From JBKBMT01 sp046295655 (lineage in GTDB: Bacteria; Pseudomonadota; Alphaproteobacteria; Rhodobacterales; Rhodobacteraceae), in NCBI GenBank assembly GCA_046295655.1, contig JBKBMT010000004.1, forward strand, positions 1 to 64,000: DNA of 64,000 nt, written 5' to 3'. Made by a program: the position numbers and the translations under genes. The notes under the pieces were generated by a model. That model searched no databases. It saw only the letters and a list, made by a program, of their open reading frames with translations, and was not told the origin of the DNA. Below, piece after piece: positions 7,349-15,845 of the stretch (position 1 is the stretch's first letter; every line of letters begins with the position of its first letter).

Positions 7349-8716
7349 TCACTTCAGGCAGGGCGTCCCGTCGAACTTCTTTTCCAGGTCGGCCCAGCAG
7401 TCGATGTAGTCGTCCTGAAGCGGTGCCTCCTTCGCGGCGAATTCGGTCAGTTGCTGCGGGAAGCGGGTCTCGAACATGAAGGACATGGTGTTGTCGAGCT
7501 TCTCGGGCTTCAGCTCGGCGGCGGAGGCGCCTTCGAACGCATTGCGGTCCGGACCGTGCGGCAGCATCATGTTGTGCAGGCTCATGCCGCCGGGGACGAA
7601 GCCCTTGGGCTTGGCGTCGTAGATGCCGTAGATGTTGCCCATCAGCTCGGACATGATGTTCTTGTGATACCACGGCGGGCGGAAGGTGTTCTCCGCCACC
7701 ATCCAGCGTTCGCGAAACAGCACGAAGTCGATGTTCGCCGTGCCCTCCACGCCCGAGGGGGCGGTCAGCACCGTGAAGATCGAGGGGTCGGGGTGGTCGA
7801 AGAGGATCGCGCCGACGGGGCAGTAGGTCTTGAGGTCGTACTTGCAGGGCGCGTAGTTGCCGTGCCAGGCCACGACGTCCAGCGGGCTGTGCCCGATCTC
7901 GGTCTCGTGGAACTGACCGCACCACTTGACAGTCAGTTTCGATGGTGTCTCGCGGTCCTCGAAGGCGGCCACCGGGGTCTTGAAGTCGCGTCGGTTGGCC
8001 ATGCAGTTCGCCCCGATCGGCCCGCGTCCGGGCAGCTGGAACTTCTGGCCGTAGTTCTCGCAGACGAAGCCCCGGGCGGGCCCTTCGAGCAGCTCGACGC
8101 GATAGACAAGGCCGCGCGGGATGATCGCGATTTCCTGCGGTTCGAGGTCGATCACACCAAGCTCGGTGCAGAAGCGCAGACGCCCGGCCTGCGGGACGAT
8201 CAGCAGTTCGCTGTCGGCCGAGAAGAAATATTCGTCCTGCATCGACCGGGTGACGAGGTAGATGTGGCTGGCCATGCCGACCTGGGTATGGACGTCGCCG
8301 GCCGTGGTCATGGTGCGCATCCCGGTCAGCCACGTATAGTCGGTGCCGGCCGCAGGCATTGGCACCGGATCCCAGCGGTATTGCCCGAGGCTGATGACAT
8401 CCTCGACGATATGCGGCGCGGATTTCCAGTAGGGCAGCGAAACCTTGCGGAAGCGGTGGGTATGCTTGACCGACGGGCGGATGCGGTAGCACCAGGTGCG
8501 TTCGTTCTGGTGGCTCGGCGCGGTGAAGGCCGTGCCCGAAAGCTGTTCACCGTAAAGGCCGTAGTTGCACCTCTGCGGGCTGTTCATGCCCTGCGGCAGC
8601 GCCCCGGGCAGCGCCTCGGTCTCGAAGTCGTTGCCGAAGCCGGGCATGTAGCCCTCGTGCGGACCCGAGTGGCTCGGAGCGCGGATCATGCCCTTGGGAA
8701 GCGTATGGGTCGTCAT
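7349..8716 (-). CDS. hmgA: Homogentisate 1,2-dioxygenase HmgA
   Basis: Ring-cleaving Fe(II) dioxygenase that converts homogentisate (from tyrosine, phenylalanine or phenylacetates) to maleylacetoacetate. 455 residues. The iron ligands can be placed by spacing as His351, Glu357 (PPWYHKNIMSELMG) and His387 (SLHNMMLPHGPD), with the same 6- and 30-residue intervals as the human enzyme. Start codon preceded by GGAGGAAACAGC. It is the first gene of a six-gene leftward operon and sits about 35 bases downstream of the predicted transcription start of the promoter at 8758-8785. Confidence 0.97.
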   Translation of the reverse strand: MTTHTLPKGMIRAPSHSGPHEGYMPGFGNDFETEALPGALPQGMNSPQRCNYGLYGEQLSGTAFTAPSHQNERTWCYRIRPSVKHTHRFRKVSLPYWKSAPHIVEDVISLGQYRWDPVPMPAAGTDYTWLTGMRTMTTAGDVHTQVGMASHIYLVTRSMQDEYFFSADSELLIVPQAGRLRFCTELGVIDLEPQEIAIIPRGLVYRVELLEGPARGFVCENYGQKFQLPGRGPIGANCMANRRDFKTPVAAFEDRETPSKLTVKWCGQFHETEIGHSPLDVVAWHGNYAPCKYDLKTYCPVGAILFDHPDPSIFTVLTAPSGVEGTANIDFVLFRERWMVAENTFRPPWYHKNIMSELMGNIYGIYDAKPKGFVPGGMSLHNMMLPHGPDRNAFEGASAAELKPEKLDNTMSFMFETRFPQQLTEFAAKEAPLQDDYIDCWADLEKKFDGTPCLK

Positions 8717-8757
8717 GCTGTTTCCTCCGCCGGTGACCGGTGTCGCTGCGGGGTCTC

Positions 8758-8785
8758 TTTATCGTTGCACATGCAACGATGTCAA
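8758..8785 (-). promoter_or_regulatory. hmgA promoter with an operator palindrome in the spacer
   Basis: On the minus strand a perfect -35 box TTGACA (8785-8780) is followed after 16 bases by GATAAA (8763-8758). Between them lies the 20-base inverted repeat ATCGTTGCACATGCAACGAT as written on the plus strand (8761-8780), two 9-base arms with a 2-base centre. A repressor dimer of MarR or IclR type binding there would block RNA polymerase, with an aromatic intermediate as the natural inducer. The boxes and symmetry are seen directly; the regulator class is inferred, and no regulator gene lies next to it. Confidence 0.75.
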
Positions 8786-8853
8786 TTCCTCTCCGGCAGA
8801 TACTGGTTTTCTGCCGCAGCCCGCGTCAGACTGGTCCTCGGATGGAGGATAGC

Positions 8854-9885
8854 ATGACCGAGACCCTGCGCCGAATCGTTCTGGCCGAGCGCCCGAAAGG
8901 CGATCCTGCGCCGGAGCACTTCCGGCTCGAAACCGCCGGGCTGCCGGCGCCGGGACCGGGCCAGATGCTGCTGCGGACGATCTGGCTGTCGCTCGACCCC
9001 TACATGCGCGGGCGGATGGACGCGGGCCCGTCCTATGCCGATCCGGTGGGCATCGGCGAGACGATGACCGGCCAGGTGGTGGCCGAGGTCATCGAGTCGC
9101 GCCTGCCGGCGTATCGGCCTGGCGATATCGTCGTTGCCCCGATCGGCTGGGCATCGCACGGCCTGTCGGACGGGCAGGGGGTTTTCCGGGTGGACCGGAG
9201 CCTCGCACCGCTTTCCACCGCGCTCGGCGTTCTGGGGATGCCGGGGCTGACGGCCTGGGTCGGCCTGAACGATATTGCGGGCGCGAAGGCGGGCGAGACG
9301 ATCGTCGTCTCGGCCGCCACCGGGGCGGTCGGCAGCCTCGTCTGCCAGCTGGCGCGGCGAAAGGGGATGCGGGTGATCGGTATCGCCGGAGGGGCCGACA
9401 AGTGCCGCCTCGCGGTCGAGGAACTGGGCTGCGACCACTGTCTGGACCACCGCGCCTTCGAGGACGGTCGCAGTCTGGGGAAACAGCTGCGCGAGGTGAT
9501 CCCCGACGGCACGCATGTCTATTTCGAGAATGTGGGCGGCAAGGTGCTGGAGGCGATCCTGCCCAACATGCGCGTTCACGGCAGGATCGCCCTGTGCGGC
9601 ATGATCGCCTGGTATTCCGGGATCTCGGATGCCACCCACGCCGCGGCGGTCTGGCGCACCATCCTGGTCCGGCGGCTGCGGGTTCAGGGGTTCATCATCT
9701 TCGACCACTACGAGCGCGCCCCGGCCTTCTTCTCCGAGGTCGCACCGCTGGTGCGCGACGGCGCGATCCGATGGCGCGAGACGGTCGCCGAGGGATTGGA
9801 GAATGCGCCGCGGGCCTTTCTGGCGATGCTCAAGGGCGGCAATACCGGCAAGCAGCTGGTGCGGGTCGGCGCCGAGCCGGCGTGG
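8854..9885 (+). CDS. NADP-dependent oxidoreductase, CurA/leukotriene B4 dehydrogenase-like (MDR family), stop codon lost
   Basis: Zinc-free medium-chain reductase that reduces alpha,beta-unsaturated ketones or aldehydes with NADPH. It shows PYMRGRM near residue 50, the nucleotide loop AATGAVGS near 155 and the C-terminal GNTGKQLVRVG. Start chosen at 8854, with GGAGG ending 5 bases earlier. Homology ends at about residue 343, yet the codon there (9883-9885) is TGG, and the frame stays open to 10777-10779, running antisense through half of serA. One base change, TGG for TGA, explains this; a C8 run at 9911-9918 is a second suspect. End coordinate given here is the expected one. Confidence 0.82.
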
Positions 9886-9927
9886 CCGGCGGGCGGGGGT
9901 CGGTCCCGCGCCCCCCCCGCGGCGTGT

Positions 9928-11523
9928 TCAGGCGACCTCGAATTCCAGCGGCTTGACCTGCTGGAACATGCCGGTCGCCTCCAGGGTCTCGACCACCTTC
10001 GGGTCGATCGCCTGATCGAGGTAGAGTATGGCGATCGCATCCTGTCCCGGGCCGGACCGGCCGAGGGTGAAGTTCGCTATGTTGACCCCGTTCTTGCCCA
10101 TTGTCATGCCCAGCAGGCCGATGATGCCGGGCACGTCCTCGTTGGTGGTATAGAGCATGTGACGCCCAACCTCGGCGTCGATATTGATGCCCTTGATCTG
10201 GATGAACCGCGGCTTGCCGTCGCTGAAGCAGGTGCCGGCGATCGACCGCTCGCGGCGGTCGGTGACCATCGTGACCTTGATGAAGGCGTCGAACACCCCC
10301 GACTTGTCCTGTCTGGTGGTCGAGACCTGGATCCCGCGTTCCTTCGCGACGACCGGTGCCGAGACAAGGTTCACATCAGGGTTCTGCGCCTTCAGGACGC
10401 CCGCGATCACCGCCTGGTTCAGTGCGGCAAGGTTCATCGACGCCACCGCGCCGTCATACAGGATGTTGATCGCCTTGATCGGCTCGTCGGTCATCTGCCC
10501 GATGAAGGCCCCGAGATGCCCGGCCAGCCTGATCCACGGGCCCATCACTGCGGCCTCCTCGGCGGTTACATTGGGCATGTTAAGTGCGTTCTGAACCGCA
10601 CCGGTCAGCAGATAGTCCGACATCTGCTCGGCCACCTGCAGGGCGACGTTTTCCTGCGCCTCGGTGGTCGACGCGCCCAGATGCGGTGTGACGACAACGT
10701 TTGGATGACCGAACAGGACGTTCTCGACCGCCGGCTCGACCTCGAAGACGTCCAGCGCGGCCGCTGCGACATGGCCTGAATCGAGCATCTCCTTCAGCGC
10801 GCCCTCGTCGATCAGCCCGCCGCGGGCGCAGTTTATGATCCGCACCCCCTTCTTCGTCTTCGCCAGGTTCTCGCGCGACAGGATGTTGCGGGTCTTGTCG
10901 GTCAGCGGCACGTGGAGCGTGATGAAGTCGGACCGCGCCAGAAGCTCGTCAAGCTCCACCTTCTGCACCCCCATGTGGGTCGCGCGCTCGTCCGAGAGGA
11001 AGGGGTCATACGCGACGACCTTCATCTTGAGGCCGAGCGCGCGGTCGCAGACGATGCCGCCGATGTTGCCGGCACCGATCACGCCGAGGGTCTTGTTGAA
11101 CAGCTCCACCCCCATGAACCTCGACTTTTCCCACTTTCCGGCATGGGTCGAGGCATTGGCCTCGGGGATCTGCCGCGCGATTGCGAACATAAGCGCGATC
11201 GCGTGCTCGGCCGTGGTGATCGAATTCCCAAACGGGGTATTCATCACGATTACCCCCTTCTTGGAGGCGGCGGGGATGTCCACGTTGTCGACGCCGATCC
11301 CGGCCCGGCCGATCACCTTCAGCCGCACGGCCTTCTCCAGCAGCTTCTCCGTCACCTTCGTGGCGGAACGGATCGCGAGTCCGTCATAGTTGCCGATCAC
11401 CTCGGCCAGCCTTTCCTTGTCCTTGCCGAGCTTCGGCATGTAGTCCACCTCGACCCCGCGATCGCGGAAGATCTGCACGGCGGTTTCGGACAGTTCGTCG
11501 GATACCAGAACACGGGGGGCCAT
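9928..11523 (-). CDS. serA: D-3-phosphoglycerate dehydrogenase SerA
   Basis: Oxidises 3-phosphoglycerate to 3-phosphohydroxypyruvate with NAD+, the first step of serine synthesis. The 531-residue long-form enzyme has the nucleotide fold GVIGAGNIGG near residues 145-155, the catalytic Arg in INCARGGLIDEG, the Glu/His pair ending in TPHLGASTTEAQ, an intervening ASB domain and a C-terminal ACT domain (from about residue 458) that may bind serine. The true start is the ATG at 11523 (AAGGAG upstream); the longer upstream frame is an artefact. It lies 59 bases after serC, forming serC-serA. Confidence 0.97.
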   Translation of the reverse strand: MAPRVLVSDELSETAVQIFRDRGVEVDYMPKLGKDKERLAEVIGNYDGLAIRSATKVTEKLLEKAVRLKVIGRAGIGVDNVDIPAASKKGVIVMNTPFGNSITTAEHAIALMFAIARQIPEANASTHAGKWEKSRFMGVELFNKTLGVIGAGNIGGIVCDRALGLKMKVVAYDPFLSDERATHMGVQKVELDELLARSDFITLHVPLTDKTRNILSRENLAKTKKGVRIINCARGGLIDEGALKEMLDSGHVAAAALDVFEVEPAVENVLFGHPNVVVTPHLGASTTEAQENVALQVAEQMSDYLLTGAVQNALNMPNVTAEEAAVMGPWIRLAGHLGAFIGQMTDEPIKAINILYDGAVASMNLAALNQAVIAGVLKAQNPDVNLVSAPVVAKERGIQVSTTRQDKSGVFDAFIKVTMVTDRRERSIAGTCFSDGKPRFIQIKGINIDAEVGRHMLYTTNEDVPGIIGLLGMTMGKNGVNIANFTLGRSGPGQDAIAILYLDQAIDPKVVETLEATGMFQQVKPLEFEVA

Positions 11524-11582
11524 TCTCGGGGCTCCTTGCAAGCAGGGGTGGTGCGCCCCCGTCGGGGGCGCGGATTGCGGGA

Positions 11583-12740
11583 TCAGGCGGCGGCGTCCAG
11601 CGCGTCGATCTCGGCCGCGAAGGCCCAGTCGAGCCAGGGGAGAAGCGCCTCGATGTCGGCTGTCTCGACGGTCGAGCCGCACCAGATGCGCAAACCCGGC
11701 GGGGCGTCGCGGTAGGCACCGATGTCGAGCGCCACGCCTTCCTTCTCCAGCCGCTTCGCGACGGCCTTGGCGAAGGAGGCACCGTCCACGATGCGCGGGT
11801 CGGAAAAACGCAGACAGACAGAAGTCGTCGAGGCGGTCGCAGGATCGGCGGCCAGGTTCTCGATCCAGGGCCGGGCGGCGACGAAGTCCCAAACCGCCTG
11901 CGCATTGCGGGTCGCCCGGTCGATCAGCGCCGGCAGGCCGCCGACCGACTGCGCCCATTTCAGTGCGACAATGTAGTCCTCGACCGCCAGCATCGAGGGT
12001 GTGTTGATCGTCTCGCCCTGGAAGATGCCCTCGATCAGCTTGCCGCCCTTGGTCAGACGGAAGATCTTCGGCAGCGGCCAGGGCGGCAGATAGCTTTCAA
12101 GCCGCTCGACCGCGCGGGGCGAGAGGATCAGCACGCCATGCCCCCCCTCGCCGCCCAGCACCTTCTGCCAGGAGAAGGTCACGACATCGAGCCTGTCCCA
12201 GGGCAGGTCCATCGCGAAGGCCGCGCTTGTGGCATCGCAGATCGTCAGCCCCTTGCGATCGGCAGGGATCGCGGCGCCTTCCGGCACCCGCACGCCCGAG
12301 GTCGTGCCGTTCCAGGTGAACACCACGTCCCGGTCGAAATCCACCTCGGCGAAGTCGACGATGCCGCCATAGGGCGCCTTGCGCACGGTGGCGTCGAGCT
12401 TGAGCTGCTTCACCGCATCCGTGACCCAGCCTTCGCCGAAGCTTTCCCAGGCCAGCATCTCGACCGGACGCGCGCCCAGCAGCGACCACATCGCCATCTC
12501 CACCGCGCCGGTATCGGAGCCGGGCACGATGCCGATCCGATGGTCGGCGGGGACGCCGAGGATTTCGCGGGTGAGGTCGATCGCCTCTTTCAGCTTGGCC
12601 TTGCCGATGGCGGCACGATGCGACCGGCCCAGCGGGGCATCGGCAAGCATCTCGAGACTGAAACCGGGGATCTTGGCACAGGGGCCGGAAGAGAAGCGCG
12701 GGTTGGCCGGGCGCTTGGCCGGCTTCTGGGTCGTCGTCAT
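11583..12740 (-). CDS. serC: Phosphoserine aminotransferase SerC (alphaproteobacterial type)
   Basis: PLP-dependent transaminase turning 3-phosphohydroxypyruvate into phosphoserine; also used in pyridoxine synthesis. The 385-residue protein has the N-terminal RFSSGPCAK motif, GIVPGSDTGAVEMAMWSLLG near 70-90, CDATSAAFAM, and the PLP lysine in TFSWQKVLGGEGGHG near 195. It is the divergent alphaproteobacterial/archaeal-like subgroup rather than the E. coli type. First gene of the serC-serA operon, preceded by a leader whose last hairpin overlaps its ribosome binding site. Confidence 0.96.
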   Translation of the reverse strand: MTTTQKPAKRPANPRFSSGPCAKIPGFSLEMLADAPLGRSHRAAIGKAKLKEAIDLTREILGVPADHRIGIVPGSDTGAVEMAMWSLLGARPVEMLAWESFGEGWVTDAVKQLKLDATVRKAPYGGIVDFAEVDFDRDVVFTWNGTTSGVRVPEGAAIPADRKGLTICDATSAAFAMDLPWDRLDVVTFSWQKVLGGEGGHGVLILSPRAVERLESYLPPWPLPKIFRLTKGGKLIEGIFQGETINTPSMLAVEDYIVALKWAQSVGGLPALIDRATRNAQAVWDFVAARPWIENLAADPATASTTSVCLRFSDPRIVDGASFAKAVAKRLEKEGVALDIGAYRDAPPGLRIWCGSTVETADIEALLPWLDWAFAAEIDALDAAA

Positions 12741-12790
12741 GGTATCCTTCCAGATATACGCCCCTCGTTGGGGAGGGGTGTCCCGCCGTC
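12741..12790 (-). promoter_or_regulatory. serC leader RNA element
   Basis: The minus-strand 5' leader directly before serC can form a GC hairpin (CCCCTC pairing with GAGGGG, plus-strand 12761-12766 and 12773-12778) followed by a second stem in which GTATATC (12753-12759) pairs with GGATAC (12742-12747), burying the AAGGA ribosome binding site. Rfam describes a serC leader in alphaproteobacterial serC-serA operons whose final stem overlaps the RBS, which is what is seen. Ligand or mechanism unknown. I could not align it to the covariance model, and the 5' boundary is approximate. Confidence 0.55.
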
Positions 12791-12981
12791 GCGCTTACGC
12801 CTGTCCCGACGACTTGGCAATCGGAATTGTGGCGCCGACGATCCGATTGCGCTAACGTGCGGCGGATGGTCCCCGGTACACGGGCGCATCCGCCCGGTCT
12901 GACCAGTTCCCCTTCAACGGTGATGGCTGTCTTGGAAGCCGCCGGTCCGCGGCGGCGCACAACATCTGCAAGGAGGATGGT

Positions 12982-13815
12982 ATGCGAGGATTTGCAGCGT
13001 TCGTTCTGATTTCATTGCCGCTAGTTGCCGGAGCGGAAACCGCTGTCGAGCGTGGCGAGTACCTCGTCCAGGGACCGGCGGGATGCGGCAACTGCCACAC
13101 GCCCCTGGGTCCCGAGGGATTCGTCTGGGATCAGGATCTTGGCGGCCGGCTCGTCGAGGAGAACGAGATGTTCGCGGCCTATGCGCCGAACATCACCCCG
13201 GGCGGGCGGGTCGCGGAATGGTCCGACGCCGAACTTGCGCTCGCGATCCGCGAAGGTCTGCGACCGGATGGGTCGCTGATCGGTCCGCCTATGCCCTTCG
13301 CGGTGTATCGCGGGCTCTCGGATACGGATCTGGATGCCATCGTCGCCTATCTGCGCACCGTCCCGGCAGTGGACAACACCGTGCCGGCATCGGTCTAAAA
13401 CTTCCCCCTGCCACCTGCCTACGGTCCGCCGGTCGGCCGTGTGGCCGAAGTGCCGCGCGGGATTGCCGTGGAGTATGGCGCCTACCTTGCAGGTCCGGTC
13501 GCGCATTGCACCGAATGCCATACACCCTTCGGCCCGACCGGTCCGCTGTTCGAGACCGACCTGGGGCGCGGCGGGTTCGTGTTCCACGGCCCCCGGGGTG
13601 TTTCGGTCGCCTCCAACATCACCAGCCACGAGGACGGGATCGGGCATTACAACGATGCAGAATTGGCCCGGATGATCCGCGAAGGCGTGCGGCCGGATGG
13701 TTCTCGCATGCTGCCGCCGATGCCCTTCGGCTACCTGTCGCGCCTGACCGACGATGACGTTGCGGCGGTGATCCTGTTCCTTCGCAGCCTGCCCCCGCTG
13801 CCCGACGAGGGCTGA
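12982..13815 (+). pseudogene. Di-haem cytochrome c split by an in-frame TAA
   Basis: One 278-codon frame encodes a signal peptide (residues 1-18), a first class I cytochrome c domain with CGNCH near 36-40 and a second with CTECH near 176-180, both followed by the MPF methionine region (PPMPFAVYRG, PPMPFGYLSR). Codon 139 (13396-13398) is TAA, exactly in the inter-domain linker, where the family usually has Tyr before the following FPLPPAYGP stretch; TAC to TAA is one base. An ATG with AAGGAGG upstream starts the gene. As written only the first domain would be made; the second lacks its own start signal. Related diheme cytochromes serve periplasmic dehydrogenases. Confidence 0.8.
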
Positions 13816-13874
13816 CGGGGCTGGTCAATTCCCCTTCGGCTGGTCTATCGCTGAGCAGTCCGAAGGGGGGTTCC

Positions 13875-14753
13875 ATGCACGCCGTCACGCTTACGACCGA
13901 TCCGGAACGGGGCCGGCTGGACCGCGCAACGGTCGAGGCGTTGCGCAGCGCCTGGGGCGGCGGCGAGACGGTCTGGCTGAACCCCGGGATTGCGGCGGAA
14001 TTCGCGGTTCCCGCGGTGCCCGGCAATGCGCGTGATGTCTGGGCGGGGCTCCAGGGACTGGGCGTCGATCTGAACTGGCAGCCGGCCGAAGGGCGGCGCA
14101 AACGGCTGCTGCTGGCCGACATGGATTCGACCATGATCGGGCAGGAATGCATCGACGAACTTGCCGATCTTGCGGGTGTCGGCGCACTTGTCGCGGGTAT
14201 CACCGCGCGGGCCATGAACGGCGAACTGGATTTCGAGGCCGCACTGCGCGAACGGGTGGCGCTTCTGGCCGGCCTGCCCGAGGCGGTGATCGAAGAGGTC
14301 CTGGAACAACGCATCACCTATACCCCCGGCGGACGTGCGCTGGTCGCCACGATGAAGGCGCACGGAGCGCGGACGCTCCTCGTCTCGGGCGGGTTCACGG
14401 CCTTCACGGCGCGCGTTGCGGCCGATCTGGGCTTCGATTCGCACCGGGCCAACACGCTGGTGATCGAGGATCGCCGGATTGCCGGACGGGTGGCGGAGCC
14501 GATCCTGGGGCGCGAGGCCAAGCTGGCAGCGCTCGAGTCGACAGCGGCGGACATGGGGATCACCCCGGCCGAGGCGATGGCGGTCGGCGACGGGGCAAAC
14601 GATCTGGCCATGCTTGGGCGCGCGGGCGCCGGGGTCGCGCTGCACGCCAAGCCCGCAGTCGCGGCGCAATGTACGCTGCGGATCAACCACGGCGATCTGA
14701 CCGCGCTTCTCTACCTTCAGGGCTATCGGGCCGAGGAGTTCGAGGCCGGGTGA
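13875..14753 (+). CDS. serB: Phosphoserine phosphatase SerB
   Basis: HAD-superfamily phosphatase that completes serine synthesis by dephosphorylating phosphoserine. 292 residues: an N-terminal regulatory portion, the nucleophile motif LLADMDSTMIGQECIDELA near residues 78-96, motif II LLVSGGFTAFT near 170, and the metal-binding motif AVGDGANDLAMLG near 236-248. The ATG has a GGGGGG stretch just upstream. Together with the neighbouring serC-serA operon on the other strand, all three serine-pathway genes lie within 5 kb, separated only by the damaged cytochrome gene. Confidence 0.96.
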   Translation: MHAVTLTTDPERGRLDRATVEALRSAWGGGETVWLNPGIAAEFAVPAVPGNARDVWAGLQGLGVDLNWQPAEGRRKRLLLADMDSTMIGQECIDELADLAGVGALVAGITARAMNGELDFEAALRERVALLAGLPEAVIEEVLEQRITYTPGGRALVATMKAHGARTLLVSGGFTAFTARVAADLGFDSHRANTLVIEDRRIAGRVAEPILGREAKLAALESTAADMGITPAEAMAVGDGANDLAMLGRAGAGVALHAKPAVAAQCTLRINHGDLTALLYLQGYRAEEFEAG

Positions 14754-14828
14754 CGCCGGCGCGGCTCTGGCGGCGGGCCGCAGGATTGATAAGCTTGTCT
14801 CCCGCACAGGCCGGCAGGAAAGGCAGCC

Positions 14829-15767
14829 ATGATCCGCCATCGCATCATCATCGACACCGATCCGGGGCAGGATGACGCCGTGGCGATCCTGCTGGCACTG
14901 GCAAGCCCGGAGATCGAGGTTCTGGGGATCACCTGCGTCGCCGGCAACGTGCCCCTGCCCCTGACCGCCACGAATGCGCGCAAGGTCGTCGAACTGGCCC
15001 GCCGGCAGGACGTTCCGGTCCATGCCGGCTGCGACCGACCCTTGCGCCGCGCGCTGGTGACAGCGGAATACGTGCACGGCAAGTCCGGGCTCGACGGGGT
15101 CGATCTGCCGGCACCCGCGGTCCCGCTGGCCGGACCGCATGCAGTGGATTTTCTGATCGAGACCCTGCGGCACGAACCCGCCGGCACCATCACGCTGGTG
15201 CCGATCGGGCCGCTGACCAACATCGCGACAGCCTTCGCCCGGGCGCCCGACATCGTTGCGCGGGTTGCGCGCATCGTGCTGATGGGCGGCGCCTACTTCG
15301 AGGTCGGCAATGTGACGCCGGCGGCGGAGTTCAACATCTACGTCGATCCCGAGGCGGCAGCCGCGGTCTTCGCGGCAGGCGTGCCCATGACGGTCGTGCC
15401 GCTGGACGTCACCCACCGGGCGCTGGTGACGGCCGAACGGGTGGCGGCCTTTCGCGCCATCGGCACCCCGGTGGGCGATGCGGTCGCCGGCTGGACCGAT
15501 TTCTTCGAACGCTTCGACAAGGCGAAATACGGCACCCCGGGCGCGCCCCTGCACGACCCCTGCACCATCGCCTGGCTGCTGGAACCGGGTCTGTTCCGGG
15601 GCAGAGAGATCAACGTGGAGATCGAGACCGAGGGGCGGTTCACAACCGGCATGACGGTTGCCGACTGGTGGCGCGTCACGGATCGGCCGGCCAATGCGAT
15701 GTTCCTGCGCGAGGTGGATGCCGATGGCTTCTTCGCGCTGCTGACCGAGCGGCTGGCACGGCTCTGA
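14829..15767 (+). CDS. Nucleoside hydrolase (inosine-uridine preferring family)
   Basis: Cleaves the N-glycosidic bond of ribonucleosides to base and ribose. The 312-residue protein has the calcium-binding signature IIIDTDPGQDDAVAIL at residues 6-21, the conserved GPLTNIA near 121-127, MGGAYFEVGNVTPAAEFNIY near 151-170 and the C-terminal HDPCTIAWL near 241-249, where the His is the general acid of the family. AGGAAAGG precedes the ATG. It stands alone between serB and selO. It adds a purine/pyrimidine salvage activity to the cdd-deoB-add-upp operon 12 kb away. Confidence 0.92.
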   Translation: MIRHRIIIDTDPGQDDAVAILLALASPEIEVLGITCVAGNVPLPLTATNARKVVELARRQDVPVHAGCDRPLRRALVTAEYVHGKSGLDGVDLPAPAVPLAGPHAVDFLIETLRHEPAGTITLVPIGPLTNIATAFARAPDIVARVARIVLMGGAYFEVGNVTPAAEFNIYVDPEAAAAVFAAGVPMTVVPLDVTHRALVTAERVAAFRAIGTPVGDAVAGWTDFFERFDKAKYGTPGAPLHDPCTIAWLLEPGLFRGREINVEIETEGRFTTGMTVADWWRVTDRPANAMFLREVDADGFFALLTERLARL

Positions 15768-15845
15768 ACTCGCGGACGGATCGCCTGTCTTGCCTCTGTC
15801 GAAACACCGGGCTGCCGCCTATATCGGGCGGACGAGGGAACGGCG

